Part shown: piece by piece, positions 26,130 through 36,402 of the stretch | How the letters are laid out: each line of letters opens with the position of its first letter | Numbering within the stretch: the stretch's first letter is position 1 | Assembly: GCF_014779765.1 (NCBI RefSeq) | Contig: NZ_JACXZA010000002.1 | Location: 62,001-126,000, forward strand | Direction: 5' to 3' | Length of the DNA stretch: 64,000 nucleotides | DNA from: Paenibacillus terricola | GTDB taxonomy: Bacteria > Bacillota > Bacilli > Paenibacillales > Paenibacillaceae | Program-made: the position numbers and the translations under genes | Notes under the pieces: model-generated | Database searches by the model: none | What the model saw: only the letters and a program-made list of their open reading frames with translations | Told to the model about the DNA's origin: nothing

Positions 26130-26504
26130 ATGACTGTGAATTTCATGGGAGCAGTATTTGTAAGGGTAACAGACCTTGAGCAATCTTTACGTTTCTATTC
26201 CGATGTCCTCGGTCTTCAATTACGCAACATTGAGGAATGCGGCAGGATTGCTAATTATATCATTGATGAGAAGTCACCGTTGCTTACATTAATAAAAACA
26301 GAGGGTTTTGAAGCTTCAGAATATCCGACTTTTAATTTAAACTGCAATAATGTCTTAGAGATACATGAGAAACTAGTAGCTCAAGGGGTAAAGGTTGGCC
26401 CTATAAAAAATTGGTCTTCAGATGTGAATATTCATATCGATTTTGATGTTTATGATCCTGATGGCAATGCGATTAACTTAATTGAATGGAGTAGAAAAGA
26501 TTAA
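26130..26504 (+). CDS. VOC/glyoxalase-family protein
   Basis: A 124-residue protein with the fold signatures 'VRVTDLEQSLRFYSDVLGL' and 'DVYDPDGNAINLIEW'. A strong GGAGGT site lies 9 bases before ATG 26130. The Glu in the last strand ('LIEW') is a usual metal ligand. It may be a small-molecule-modifying or resistance protein; the substrate is unknown. It is the last gene of the AT-rich array and ends in a terminator. Confidence 0.88.
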   Translation: MTVNFMGAVFVRVTDLEQSLRFYSDVLGLQLRNIEECGRIANYIIDEKSPLLTLIKTEGFEASEYPTFNLNCNNVLEIHEKLVAQGVKVGPIKNWSSDVNIHIDFDVYDPDGNAINLIEWSRKD

Positions 26505-26541
26505 CACCACCAATTTTTTCTTTTAATAGAAAGTCAGAAAG

Positions 26542-26571
26542 AACCGCTCCTTTCAAGGGATCGGTTTTTTT
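26542..26571 (+). terminator. Rho-independent terminator
   Basis: Stem AACCGcTCC / GGGAtCGGTT with a TTTCAA loop and a run of seven T, about 38 bases after the VOC stop. It closes the AT-rich array. Confidence 0.8.
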
Positions 26572-26812
26572 GTGCAGCTGGGGACAATTCTATAAATTGG
26601 TATGACTTTTGATTCTAGCGTGATGGAAAAGAAGCATCTTTTTGGCTAAAACAATTGAGTAAGTCCATGGAAAACAAGAGTCCTAATAACTATTTTTGTT
26701 TGTTTTTGGTTTAATTTTGTTTGCTACCGAATATGTCTGTTTTGTTAATAATAAATCTGTTTTTCTATTTGATTTTTTCTTTTTTTGTGATATTTTATTA
26801 GCGAAGTGATAA

Positions 26813-26827
26813 ATGGAAGCGTCGCCA
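26813..26827 (+). promoter_or_regulatory. cre-like box, one mismatch
   Basis: ATGGAAGCGTCGCCA differs from the Gram-positive cre consensus at one position. It lies 109 bases upstream of the perfect box. Confidence 0.4.
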
Positions 26828-26921
26828 CAATATGGACGAAGGTGAGAGGAGAGGTGCGAACACAATCTAGTTAGATAGGGGCGGATGTAGAATAGGATCA
26901 CCCCCTCATTGTTCGGAATTC

Positions 26922-26936
26922 TTGGAAGCGTTTGCA
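26922..26936 (+). promoter_or_regulatory. cre box (CcpA operator), consensus match
   Basis: TTGGAAGCGTTTGCA matches every defined position of WTGNAANCGNWNNCW. It is 72 bases upstream of the start of the rhamnogalacturonan lyase gene, so glucose repression is expected. Confidence 0.75.
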
Positions 26937-27007
26937 ATCTATAGCGGTTGACACGTACATCAGGATTCGACTACCAGACCAAACCAGAAAGCGGGGAAAG
27001 CGATTAT

Positions 27008-30000
27008 ATGCCAATAAAATATAATAGGACTGGGAATTCGGCGAGAGGCTCTTTTGTATCTTTTCGTAGACAGGGGTTCAAGTCATTTCTAGCTGCGGCG
27101 CTCGTATGCTCGACATTCGTATCGGGATTGCCAGCGGTCGGTGTGCAGGATGCTCATGCAGCAGCTGTGGATCCGATCGTGAAGAAATATGATTTCGGCA
27201 CGGCGACAAGCCCGGTCTTGAACGATTATACGAGAGTAAGCGAGTCGATGCTGTATACGCCAGAATTGGGCTATGGGTTCGATCAAGCGGTTGCCTCACG
27301 TCTTCGTTCTGGCGTTGCGGGCAGCGATGATATGACGAGCGATTTTGTGCTCGGCCTCTCTTATACCTTCAAAGTGGATCTGCCGAATGGGCAATACGAT
27401 GTTACGGCCTACTCTGGCGACCTGACTGGAAGCGGCACGACGAAGACGACCTTTACGCTTGAAGGTGTCACGGCAGGCAGTATTAGCGCCAAAGCAGCGG
27501 TTGCCTCGGCGACTTATCGGACAACGGTAAGCGACGGTCAATTAACAGTTGGGGTTACAGGCTCTGGCGCAGGTGGTTATCTGAACGGCCTCGTTATCCA
27601 GCAGGTTGTCGAGCAGCCTCCGGCAGCGCCGACAGGACTTACAGTCATTGGACTTACGTCCTCCAGCGTGTCGCTCGCATGGAGCAGTGTTGCGGAAGCG
27701 GCGAATTACTCGGTATACCGCAGCGACAGTGCAGGCAGCGAGCCTACATTGATCGGGCAAACGGCAAACACCTCCTATTCGGATAACACGGTTACGGTAG
27801 GCAACGGTTATTCCTATTATGTCTCGGCAATAAGCGCAAGCGGATTGGAATCGGAGCGCAGCGCACCTGCAAGCGTAAGCGAAATCCCTGCGCCGCAGCC
27901 TCCGTCAGTGCCATCGGGTGTTGTGGTCAGCGATGTTAGTGCAGGTTCAGTGCAATTGAATTGGAACGTAACGGATGGAGCATCGAGCTACCGCGTCCTC
28001 CGTTCGGATGCAGCAGACGGAACGTTCACCGATATCGGACAGACGACAACCCCTTCCTATACGGATACGAGCGCAGATACGAATAAACGCAATTATTATC
28101 AGATTATCGCTGTGAATGAAGTAGGCGAATCGGCTGCATCGGCAACCGTATCGAGCACGGTATACATACCGCCAGCAGAACTGCCGGAAGGCGGCGTACA
28201 GCGGTTCGACTTTGGTAATGGCGAGCTTGCAGACGGCTATATTCGTGTTACTTCGGTGAATAAGTATACGTCAGCACTGAAGTACGGCTTCGCCGATGCG
28301 TCGAAAGTAACGACGACAGATCGTGGAACATCCGATCCGATTCGCTCTGACTTTGCATTGGTGCAGGACACTTCGTTCAATGTAGATCTCCCGAATGGCG
28401 ACTACACGGTATCGATCGTTGCAGGTGATGCGTCAGATGCGACGGATGTAGGAATCAACGTGGAGAGCATTCAGAAGGTACAGCAGACCGCGAAGACGGC
28501 AGGACAATATCTAGAGATGGAATTTGCGATCGCACTTGTTGATGGTCAACTGAATTTCAACTTCATCGGTACAGCAGCAAAGATCAACTCGATCGTCATT
28601 ACGAGACTGCCAGACCGTCAGCCAGGCGAAATCCCTACCGTCTACATCGCTGGCGATTCTACGGTACAAACGTATGACCCTTATTGGGAACCGCAGGCGG
28701 GCTGGGGTCAAATGCTGCCAAGGTACTTCAACAACGATGTCTCGTTCAACAACCAAGCAATCGGAGGTCGCAGTACGAAAAACTTCATCACCGAAGGACG
28801 TCTCGATACTGTACTGCGTGCCCTGAAGCCAGGTGACTATTTCCTCGTTCAATTCGGTCATAACGATGCAACGATCAGCATTCCTGAGCGTTATGCTTCG
28901 CCGGCGGACTATAAGAACTATCTGGAGAATTACTATGTTGAAGGCGCGCTTCAGCGCGGAGCTATCCCGATTCTCGTTACGCCGATGGGCCGCCGCGACT
29001 ACAACGCCGATACGGGTAAATTCAACGTCAGTTTCCCTGAATACGTACAGGCCATGAAGGAAGCAGCCGCTGACAAAGGGGTGTCGCTGGTCGATCTGAG
29101 CGCGCTCAGTATCGATTACTACAACTCGATTGGCTTTGCAGCAACGGCATCTGTATTCCTGTATACCGATCCAGGTGTTTATCAGGCATTCCCTACTGGA
29201 TCTGCTGATAATACCCACTTCCAAGAATACGGAGCGATCCAGCTCGCTCGCTTGCTCGCAGGTGGTATAGAGCAGCTGAATCTGCCGCTTGCACAGTCAG
29301 TTAAGGAAGCCGAGCTGCCAGCCCATGCACCAGCACGGATTACAGGACTTATTGCAGGCAGCGTCAGCAACGCGGGTGCGGTACTGAAATGGAATGCCGA
29401 TGAAACGGCTGATATTTACAAAATCTATCGTAAGCTCGCATCCGACCCGGAATCGTCCTATCAAATGGTCGGCACAGCGACTGTCGCCGGCTTCACGATG
29501 GGCGGCATGGCTGAAGGCCAATCGTATACGGTTCGCGTAACGGGCGTGAACGGCGCCGGTGAATCGGTTCCTTCGGATGAGGTTGCGATTGATACGAAAT
29601 CTGCGAAGTACAAATATGATTTTGGCCCAGTCGGAGCTCCTGTTGCAGAAGGTTATACAGAAGTGACACGCAGCGTGTTGTATACGCCTGAACGGGGTTA
29701 TGGCCTTACAGACAGCACGGGCATGATCGATCGTGATCGCGGGTCTGCTACAGATGCTTTGCGCCGCGACTTCGTAGCTTATTTTGGTGCCTCGTATGAG
29801 TTCAAGGTCGATCTGCCTAATGGCTATTACTCTGTCAAATCGTATACTGGGGACTGGATTGGTTCCACGCGTACGAATGTCGTAATTGAAGGCAAAGATT
29901 ATGGAACGATTGCATCAGGCAAAGAGAATGTTGCGGAGAAGGTATACAACAATGTCGCCGTTCGTGACGGCCAGATGAACTTTATCATTAGCGGTCAGAC

Positions 30001-33000
30001 CGCGCATCTGAATGGCTTGGAGATTACGCCAATCCTTCTTGCGCCGACAGCTCTGAAGTTGGATGAGCTTCAAGTTGACCGCGACCCAGTAGAAACGCAG
30101 CTGTCATGGACAGGAATCGATGGCGCAGCAGCTTACCGGGTATACCGTAAGGCGTCAGATGCGTCAACCGCTGAACTGCTGGGTGAAGTATCGGGCACGA
30201 CGACTTTCCGTGATACAACAGGTGATGTTGGACAGCAGTACGTATACTCGGTAACTGCGGTCGATAACACGGGATTTGAGTCCGTAGCTTCGAACGAGCT
30301 CTCCATCTCCACGATCGACCCATCGGTGGCGCTTGCGCCAGTGCCAACCGATCTGAAGGTGCAGTCGATTGGCAAGAACAGCGTGACGATTCAATGGACA
30401 GGCTCGGATGAAGCTAGAGCGTACAGTGTTTACCGCGCATCGAAGGCTAATGGACCATTCCAGCTGATTGGCAAAACGAAAGAAACGAACTATACCGATA
30501 CGTCGGTACTGACCACTGTACCTTATTACTACAAAGCTGCTGCGATTAATGCAGGCGGCATCTCGGCACAATCGAGTGTGCTTGCAACCGAAGCGGTAAC
30601 AACGCTTTATCGCAATATGGAATATTTGGACCGCAGCCCGGTAGCAGTGAGGCAGCAGAATGGCGTATATATCGGCTGGCGTATGCTCGGTCTTGATCCA
30701 GACACCATTGCGTTCAACGTTTACCGTGACGGTGTGAAGCTTAATGCGACGCCAATTACGGGCAGCACGAACTATCTCGATGCAAGCGGTACGGATCAAT
30801 CGCAATACCGGATTACGCAGGTGCTGAACAACATCGAGAGCCCGGCAACGAAGGCATTCGGCGTATGGTCGAAACAATACTTGTCCATTCCGCTGCAGAA
30901 GCCAGCTGATGCTTACACGAAGGATGGGCAGCCGTATACGTACAGCGCTGGTGATGCGAGCGTAGGCGATCTGGATGGCGATGGCCAATATGAAATTGTG
31001 ATGTTGTGGTCGCCTTCCAACGCGAGAGATAACTCGCAAGCTGGCTATACGGGTATCGTCTATATGGATGCCTATCGGATGGATGGCACTCGTCTATGGC
31101 GGATCAATCTCGGCCCGAACATTCGTGCAGGCGCGCACTACTCGCCGTTTATGGTGTATGACTTAGATGGCGATGGCAAGGCAGAAGTTGTATTGAAAAC
31201 GGCTGACGGCACGATCGACGGCCTAGGCAAAGTAATAGGCGATGCTTCGAAGGACTATCGCAACAGCTCGGGTTATGTGCTGCTTGGCGATGAATTCTTG
31301 ACCGTATTCAATGGTTTGACGGGCGGCGCAGAGTCGACGGTCAATTATGACCCGCCACGTGGCGATGTGAGTGCATGGGGCGATGCTTATGGCAACCGCG
31401 TCGACCGTTTCCTCGCATCGGTGGCGTACTTAGACGGAGAGCATCCAAGCGTAATCTTCAGCCGCGGTTATTATACGCGAACGGTTATTGTTGCGTATGA
31501 TTTTAATAATGGCAAGCTGACGAAACGTTGGAAATTCGATACGAATGATATTGAGAACGGCAGCATCTACACCGCGCAAGGCAACCATAATATGTCGGTT
31601 GGAGACGTGGATCAGGATGGCAAAGATGAGATCATGTTCGGATCGCTTACGCTTGACGATAACGGTGAAGTGCTCTATTCAACAGGCTTAGGACATGGCG
31701 ATGCTATGCACTTCGGCGATCTCGATCCGACGCGTCCAGGCCTTGAAGTGTTCGACGTGCATGAGCATACCGACTCTCCTTATGGCTTGGAGATGCATGA
31801 TGCGGCTACAGGTGAAATTATTTGGGGCGTTCGTACAGGAATCGATACGGGCCGCGGTTTATCCGCTGATCTTGATCCGAATTATGCTGGTGAGGAAATG
31901 TGGGCAACAACTGTGACGGATGAGCAGCAGGTTCAGCTCACAGGCTTGTACAGCGCGCAAGGGCAGCTTATCAGCTCCAAAATTCCGTCATCGACGAACT
32001 TTGCGATCTGGTGGGATGGCGATCTGCTCCGAGAGCTGCTCGATCACAAGTGGGATACGACGCTGAAATCCGGTGTCGGCAAGATCGATAAGTGGAACTA
32101 TGAAACAAAGACAACAGATAACATCTTCACAGCAACGGGCACGTTGTCGAACAACTCGACAAAGGGCAATCCAATGCTGCAAGCCGATCTGTTCGGCGAT
32201 TGGCGAGAGGAGGTCATCTGGCGTTCGGCTGACAGCTCCGAGATGCGGATTTACACGACGACAGACATGACGGATTATCGGATTCGTACGCTGATGCATG
32301 ATCCGGTATATCGCCTCGGCGTAGCATGGCAGAACAGCGGCTATAACCAACCGCCGCATACGAGCTTCTACCTCGGAGCGGGTATGACGCTTCCATCTGC
32401 ACCACGCATTCAATATACGGCGGCGCAGTCGGAAGAGAAAGCAATGGGCGCTCCTGGCAAGCCGGTATTGTCGAGCGACAACGGCTATGATACAGGCCTC
32501 TTGGATGGCGGCTACAACATTACGATGAATATGTGGTACGGCTATAATGGCTCCACTTATAAGCTGTACGAGAATGGCGTACTCATTGATACGAAGAAAC
32601 TGACCGACAACTCGCCGACAGCTCAGACAGCAGTCACGTCTGTTAGCGGCAAAGCGAACGGCAAGTATACGTATACTTGTGAGCTTATTAACTCATGGGG
32701 GACGACGGCGTGCTCATCATTGACGGTTACGGTGAAGGATGCATCGCCAGGCAACCCAGTCCTATCCAACGATAACTGGGATAACAACGGCGATTATACG
32801 GTGACGATGAACATGTGGTGGGGAACGAATGCCACGAGTTATAAGCTGTACGAGAATGGCGTACTCATCGACACGCAATCGCTGACGGCGAAGACGCCCG
32901 CAGCACAAACAGCTGCGACCGTCATCTCAGGCCGAGCGAAGGGTAAATACGAATATCGCGTAGAGCTCATTAACGATGCAGGTGTGACGGAGAGTGCGGT

Positions 33001-33025
33001 TATGGTTGTGAATGTAACGAAGTAA
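27008..33025 (+). CDS. Secreted fusion of rhamnogalacturonan acetylesterase (CE12-like SGNH) and PL11 rhamnogalacturonan lyase
   Basis: A 2005-residue exoenzyme. It has a signal peptide (about 1-52, ending near 'AHAAA') and three copies of a beta-sandwich module starting 'YDFG/FDFG' (about 58-200, 397-535, 868-1010). Five Fn3 domains are interspersed. An SGNH esterase (about 545-770) has Ser551 in 'AGDST', 'FGHND' near 618 and the Asp734-His737 pair in 'DNTHF'. A PL11 lyase (about 1201-1810; 'YLDRSPVAV', '[13 protein letters not shown]', '[15 protein letters not shown]' calcium loops) and two C-terminal beta-sandwich repeats ('[12 protein letters not shown]' in both) complete it. It should deacetylate and cleave the pectin rhamnogalacturonan I backbone in one molecule. 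ATG 27008 (GGGGAAAG upstream) is preferred to TTG 26948. Confidence 0.92.
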   Translation: MPIKYNRTGNSARGSFVSFRRQGFKSFLAAALVCSTFVSGLPAVGVQDAHAAAVDPIVKKYDFGTATSPVLNDYTRVSESMLYTPELGYGFDQAVASRLRSGVAGSDDMTSDFVLGLSYTFKVDLPNGQYDVTAYSGDLTGSGTTKTTFTLEGVTAGSISAKAAVASATYRTTVSDGQLTVGVTGSGAGGYLNGLVIQQVVEQPPAAPTGLTVIGLTSSSVSLAWSSVAEAANYSVYRSDSAGSEPTLIGQTANTSYSDNTVTVGNGYSYYVSAISASGLESERSAPASVSEIPAPQPPSVPSGVVVSDVSAGSVQLNWNVTDGASSYRVLRSDAADGTFTDIGQTTTPSYTDTSADTNKRNYYQIIAVNEVGESAASATVSSTVYIPPAELPEGGVQRFDFGNGELADGYIRVTSVNKYTSALKYGFADASKVTTTDRGTSDPIRSDFALVQDTSFNVDLPNGDYTVSIVAGDASDATDVGINVESIQKVQQTAKTAGQYLEMEFAIALVDGQLNFNFIGTAAKINSIVITRLPDRQPGEIPTVYIAGDSTVQTYDPYWEPQAGWGQMLPRYFNNDVSFNNQAIGGRSTKNFITEGRLDTVLRALKPGDYFLVQFGHNDATISIPERYASPADYKNYLENYYVEGALQRGAIPILVTPMGRRDYNADTGKFNVSFPEYVQAMKEAAADKGVSLVDLSALSIDYYNSIGFAATASVFLYTDPGVYQAFPTGSADNTHFQEYGAIQLARLLAGGIEQLNLPLAQSVKEAELPAHAPARITGLIAGSVSNAGAVLKWNADETADIYKIYRKLASDPESSYQMVGTATVAGFTMGGMAEGQSYTVRVTGVNGAGESVPSDEVAIDTKSAKYKYDFGPVGAPVAEGYTEVTRSVLYTPERGYGLTDSTGMIDRDRGSATDALRRDFVAYFGASYEFKVDLPNGYYSVKSYTGDWIGSTRTNVVIEGKDYGTIASGKENVAEKVYNNVAVRDGQMNFIISGQTAHLNGLEITPILLAPTALKLDELQVDRDPVETQLSWTGIDGAAAYRVYRKASDASTAELLGEVSGTTTFRDTTGDVGQQYVYSVTAVDNTGFESVASNELSISTIDPSVALAPVPTDLKVQSIGKNSVTIQWTGSDEARAYSVYRASKANGPFQLIGKTKETNYTDTSVLTTVPYYYKAAAINAGGISAQSSVLATEAVTTLYRNMEYLDRSPVAVRQQNGVYIGWRMLGLDPDTIAFNVYRDGVKLNATPITGSTNYLDASGTDQSQYRITQVLNNIESPATKAFGVWSKQYLSIPLQKPADAYTKDGQPYTYSAGDASVGDLDGDGQYEIVMLWSPSNARDNSQAGYTGIVYMDAYRMDGTRLWRINLGPNIRAGAHYSPFMVYDLDGDGKAEVVLKTADGTIDGLGKVIGDASKDYRNSSGYVLLGDEFLTVFNGLTGGAESTVNYDPPRGDVSAWGDAYGNRVDRFLASVAYLDGEHPSVIFSRGYYTRTVIVAYDFNNGKLTKRWKFDTNDIENGSIYTAQGNHNMSVGDVDQDGKDEIMFGSLTLDDNGEVLYSTGLGHGDAMHFGDLDPTRPGLEVFDVHEHTDSPYGLEMHDAATGEIIWGVRTGIDTGRGLSADLDPNYAGEEMWATTVTDEQQVQLTGLYSAQGQLISSKIPSSTNFAIWWDGDLLRELLDHKWDTTLKSGVGKIDKWNYETKTTDNIFTATGTLSNNSTKGNPMLQADLFGDWREEVIWRSADSSEMRIYTTTDMTDYRIRTLMHDPVYRLGVAWQNSGYNQPPHTSFYLGAGMTLPSAPRIQYTAAQSEEKAMGAPGKPVLSSDNGYDTGLLDGGYNITMNMWYGYNGSTYKLYENGVLIDTKKLTDNSPTAQTAVTSVSGKANGKYTYTCELINSWGTTACSSLTVTVKDASPGNPVLSNDNWDNNGDYTVTMNMWWGTNATSYKLYENGVLIDTQSLTAKTPAAQTAATVISGRAKGKYEYRVELINDAGVTESAVMVVNVTK

Positions 33026-33031
33026 AATCAC

Positions 33032-33067
33032 AAGGGTCGAACAGCGTGTTCCCGCTGTTCGACCCTT
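33032..33067. terminator. Strong hairpin between convergent genes
   Basis: Fifteen-base perfect arms (AAGGGTCGAACAGCG and its complement) with a 6-base loop directly after the lyase stop. It serves the lyase gene and the convergent oxidoreductase gene. Confidence 0.75.
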
Positions 33068-33098
33068 TGGTATGAATGGGAAGAGTATGAGTAACGAT

Positions 33099-34184
33099 CT
33101 AGCGATCGAAATACACCGTCTGGCCAGTGCGCGCAGATTGGTAGATCGCTTCGAGAATCTCGGTAACGACAAGTGCTTGTTCGGGTTTCACGACAAGCTC
33201 CGTATCATTACGCACCGCGTTGATCCATGCTGCACATTCGACGTCGATATCGCGTTCCGATGCTCCATCGTAGAATGCAACGCCACCTGCAGAGAGGTCA
33301 ACTTCCTTCACGAACAAGCGGCTGTTGGATTCGCCGTTAATTCGCAGGCCGTTCTTCATATCGGCGCCGCCTTCTGTACCGCAAAGCGTACATTTGGCTT
33401 CATCCACTTCAAGTGAATTAAGCGCCCAGCTTGCTTCAAGTGTAATCGTGGCGCCATTCGCCATCTTGATAAAGCCAACAGCCGAATCCTCTACCGTGAA
33501 TTTGGCAGGGTCCCAAGGTCCCCAGGCATTCGCCGAGTTAGCCTTCGAGCCGAGCTTATGGAATACGGAGCCCGTAACAGATACCGGCTTGTAGTTGTCC
33601 ATCATCCACAGTGTAAGGTCTAGTGCATGCGTACCGATATCGATGAGCGGTCCGCCGCCTTGTTTCTCTTCATCGAGGAATACGCCCCAAGTTGGAACGG
33701 CACGACGGCGGATAGCATGAGCCTTCGCATAGTAGATCTCGCCCAGCTCCCCTTGTTCGCACACTTGCTTGAGATATTGGCTGTCTGGACGGAAGCGGTT
33801 ATTGTAGCCGATCGACAGCTTTCTGCCCGTACGCTCTGCTGCTTCCAGCATAGCTCTGCCTTCAGCAGCGGTCTTCGCCATCGGCTTCTCGCACATGACA
33901 TGTTTGCCTGCTTCAAGCGAATCGATCGATATATAAGAGTGGGAATCGTTAGGCGTCAGCACATGTACGACATCAATCGAGGGATCCTTGATCAGCTCGC
34001 GATAATCGGTATAGACCTTAGCTTCCTCGGCGCCATACTTCTGTTTTGCTTCTACCGCGCGCTCTTCAACGATGTCGCAGAATGCGACTAGCTCCACATA
34101 TTTGTTCTTGCTTAAGGCTGGAAGATGCTTGCCATTCGCGATTCCGCCGCAGCCGATAATTCCAATTCGTAACGTTTCGGTCAT
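33099..34184 (-). CDS. Gfo/Idh/MocA-family oxidoreductase
   Basis: A 361-residue NAD(P)-dependent sugar dehydrogenase-type protein. It has the nucleotide-binding N-terminus 'IGIIGCGGIANGKHLPAL', the family motif 'HVMCEKPMAKTAAEG' (Lys of EKP in the active site) and a C-terminal beta-sheet substrate domain with 'GGGPLIDIGTHALDL', where His is the usual catalytic residue. AAAGGAGA lies upstream of ATG 34184. It is divergent from a second Gfo/Idh gene and probably handles a modified sugar or inositol-like product of plant polysaccharide breakdown. The substrate is not readable. Confidence 0.92.
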   Translation of the reverse strand: MTETLRIGIIGCGGIANGKHLPALSKNKYVELVAFCDIVEERAVEAKQKYGAEEAKVYTDYRELIKDPSIDVVHVLTPNDSHSYISIDSLEAGKHVMCEKPMAKTAAEGRAMLEAAERTGRKLSIGYNNRFRPDSQYLKQVCEQGELGEIYYAKAHAIRRRAVPTWGVFLDEEKQGGGPLIDIGTHALDLTLWMMDNYKPVSVTGSVFHKLGSKANSANAWGPWDPAKFTVEDSAVGFIKMANGATITLEASWALNSLEVDEAKCTLCGTEGGADMKNGLRINGESNSRLFVKEVDLSAGGVAFYDGASERDIDVECAAWINAVRNDTELVVKPEQALVVTEILEAIYQSARTGQTVYFDR

Positions 34185-34396
34185 GATTGATCTCCTTTAG
34201 GATTGAAGTTATCATTCTGTCCCTACTATAGGTTTGCCTGTAAGTGTGGGTCAATAAGATGTCCGAAATGTTATATGCAATGTCGTAATAGTGTAGTCTT
34301 CATGTCTTAAAGTTCTAGTTTTCGTCTTATTCCCGTTATGCTAAGTTAAAATAAAGTCTTAATTCTATAGTGAAACAAGAAGAGGAGTGCATGACG

Positions 34397-35395
34397 ATGA
34401 TCAGAATCGCGATGCTCAGCTATTGGCATGTTCATGCTTGGGATTATACGAAGGAAGTGCAGCAGCATCCGGACACTGAGGTTGTCGCTGTATGGGATGA
34501 GCAACCGGCGCGAGGAGAAGAAGCTGCAGCGAAGCTGGGCGTTCCTTTTATCGCGGATCTGGATGCATTGCTTGCACGTGCAGATATTGATGGCGTAGTG
34601 GTGGATACGCCAACGAACGTGCATCGAGATATTATGGTGCGGGCAGCAAAGGCTGGCAAGCATATATTCACAGAAAAAGTGTTAGCGCTTACGACGCAAG
34701 AAGCGGATGAGATCATCGCGGCTGTTGAGCAATCGGACGTGAGGCTGACTGTTTCGCTGCCAAGATTGAATCATGGTTATACGACCGCGATCGAGCGAAT
34801 TGTACGAGACGGTCTGCTGGGTCAGGTTACGCAGGTGCGTACCCGTTTATCGCATAATGGTGCCACGGCAGACTGGCTGCCGGCACATTTTTATAACAAG
34901 GAGCAATGCGGCGGAGGAGCGCTTGTCGATCTGGGCTGTCACCCGATGTACTTGGCAAGATTGTTCCTTGGTATGCCGGTGCAAGTACAGGCCTCATATG
35001 GATATGTAACCGGTAAAGAAGTGGAAGATAATGCAGTCTCGATATTGACGACAGCAGACGGCGGGATTGGGATCGTAGAAGCTGGTTTCGTTAATGCCCA
35101 TTCGCCTTTCACGATTGAAGTTCATGGAACGGAAGGATCGCTCCTATACGGGACGCCGGAAGATAAAGTGCTGTACCGGAGCAATAAGGTGAGTGATCAG
35201 CATTGGTTGGAAGTAGAGAAGGAAGCAGATCGTATCTCTGCGTTCCAGCAATGGGTTGAGCATATTCAGAATGATACGGTCGCTGCGGACAATATCCGAA
35301 TGGCAAGAGATCTTACGGTGCTGATGGAAGCCTCGAACCGCTCGGTCGCAAACGGCAGAACGGTTCGTATCGATGAACTCGATGAACTCAACTAA
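34397..35395 (+). CDS. Gfo/Idh/MocA-family oxidoreductase
   Basis: A 332-residue paralogue of the divergent gene. The N-terminus is atypical ('MIRIAMLSYWHVHAWDYTKE' instead of the GxGxxG fold start), while 'HIFTEKVLALTTQEAD' occupies the EKP motif with Val in place of Pro, and 'GGGALVDLGCHPMYLA' holds the conserved His. ATG 34397 is preferred over ATG 34391 because AGGAG at 34383-34387 is 9 bases away. It overlaps the AraC gene by 23 bases. The altered cofactor-binding start suggests a specialised subfamily. Confidence 0.88.
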   Translation: MIRIAMLSYWHVHAWDYTKEVQQHPDTEVVAVWDEQPARGEEAAAKLGVPFIADLDALLARADIDGVVVDTPTNVHRDIMVRAAKAGKHIFTEKVLALTTQEADEIIAAVEQSDVRLTVSLPRLNHGYTTAIERIVRDGLLGQVTQVRTRLSHNGATADWLPAHFYNKEQCGGGALVDLGCHPMYLARLFLGMPVQVQASYGYVTGKEVEDNAVSILTTADGGIGIVEAGFVNAHSPFTIEVHGTEGSLLYGTPEDKVLYRSNKVSDQHWLEVEKEADRISAFQQWVEHIQNDTVAADNIRMARDLTVLMEASNRSVANGRTVRIDELDELN

Positions 35396-36380
35396 CGCTA
35401 AACCGATATCACAGCCCTATCCGTATGCAATTATGGCGGAGAAGATGAACGCGCTTGAACTGCTGGACTTGCGGTTCCTATGGGGTGGTTATGAGATTCG
35501 CGTCTTGAACTGGCATTTGACGACGTTTAAGCCAGGTTTGTTCATCAAGTTCCATAAGCATGCGGAGTTCGAGTTTCATTTTGTCCCGCGGGGCAAGGGA
35601 ACGGTGACGATTGTCGATCAGACGTTTAAGTTAAACCCCGGTATGTTCTACCTGACCGGTCCTGGCGTTGTCCATCAGCAGTCAGCAGATGCGCGGCTTG
35701 GCATGGATGAGTTGAGCCTACGTGTGGAGATTACACGAGTTGCAGACGCGGATGCAGATATGGATTCTGCGAGCGTATCAGGCGGAAGCTCGGAGTGGGA
35801 GAGAAAAGAAGCGGAAGCATGCGTGCAGGCACTTATCGATTTTCCGCATCGTCCGCTGCTGGATCAGTATGAGGCGATGCCTTGTTTTCTTCAAGCGTAT
35901 CTCGCATGGCAGTCAGGGGAGCTTGGCGCCTATACAACGATACGTCAATGTTTGATCCAAATTCTAATTCGTGCCGCCAAGGCGACGGTGAACTCGAAGG
36001 GCCAGCAGCTTCAACCATCTCGTGAGATACAACAGCATCGGTACGAGATGGCGCTTCAATATATCCACGCCAATTACAGCAGCATGCTTACGCTGCAGGA
36101 GGTTGCCGATCGCATCCAGATTAGCAGCAGGCAGCTGCAGCGTATCCTTACCAAATACGGGATCGATTCGTTCAGCAGTTATCTAGAGCAATATCGCATG
36201 GAACGGATTTGCGAAGAGCTTACAGGATCGACGAATACGGTGGAGTCCATTGCCAAGCGGCATGGATTCACTAACACGAATTATCTCTATCAAGTGTTCA
36301 AACGCCGGTTCGGCTTGACGCCGCTTGAATATCGACAGCAGTACGTGGTTGTAGAACATGAATCGATCTTAGGGAGTTAG
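35373..36380 (+). CDS. AraC-family regulator with cupin sensor domain
   Basis: A 335-residue transcription factor. The N-terminal cupin domain ('KFHKHAEFEFHFVPRGKG', 'LNPGMFYLTGPGVVHQQ') binds a small ligand, probably a sugar. The C-terminal AraC module has two helix-turn-helix units ('LTLQEVADRIQISSRQLQRI' and 'SIAKRHGFTNTNYLYQVFKR'). The start inside the end of the oxidoreductase gene lacks a clear ribosome site, so ATG 35373 or 35382 is tentative and translation is likely coupled. It should regulate the surrounding oxidoreductase/PhyH/GH43 genes. Confidence 0.9.
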   Translation: MNSMNSTNAKPISQPYPYAIMAEKMNALELLDLRFLWGGYEIRVLNWHLTTFKPGLFIKFHKHAEFEFHFVPRGKGTVTIVDQTFKLNPGMFYLTGPGVVHQQSADARLGMDELSLRVEITRVADADADMDSASVSGGSSEWERKEAEACVQALIDFPHRPLLDQYEAMPCFLQAYLAWQSGELGAYTTIRQCLIQILIRAAKATVNSKGQQLQPSREIQQHRYEMALQYIHANYSSMLTLQEVADRIQISSRQLQRILTKYGIDSFSSYLEQYRMERICEELTGSTNTVESIAKRHGFTNTNYLYQVFKRRFGLTPLEYRQQYVVVEHESILGS

Positions 36381-36402
36381 AAGAAGGAAGCGGGGGAATG
36401 TG

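Larger units (their letters stand above)
26572..27007. other. Long leader region of the rhamnogalacturonan lyase gene
   Basis: About 435 bases, extremely T-rich at 26690-26790, with two cre-type boxes (26813-26827 imperfect, 26922-26936 perfect). No gene seen. Confidence 0.5.

Noticed and set aside
19292-26504. Chromosomal integron with attC sites
   Set aside because: RYYYAAC- and GTTRRRY-like words can be found by chance, but no correctly spaced attC fold or integrase gene was seen.
30164-31039. 291-codon frame opposite the rhamnogalacturonan lyase
   Set aside because: Antisense shadow of a strongly supported gene; no ribosome site or motif.
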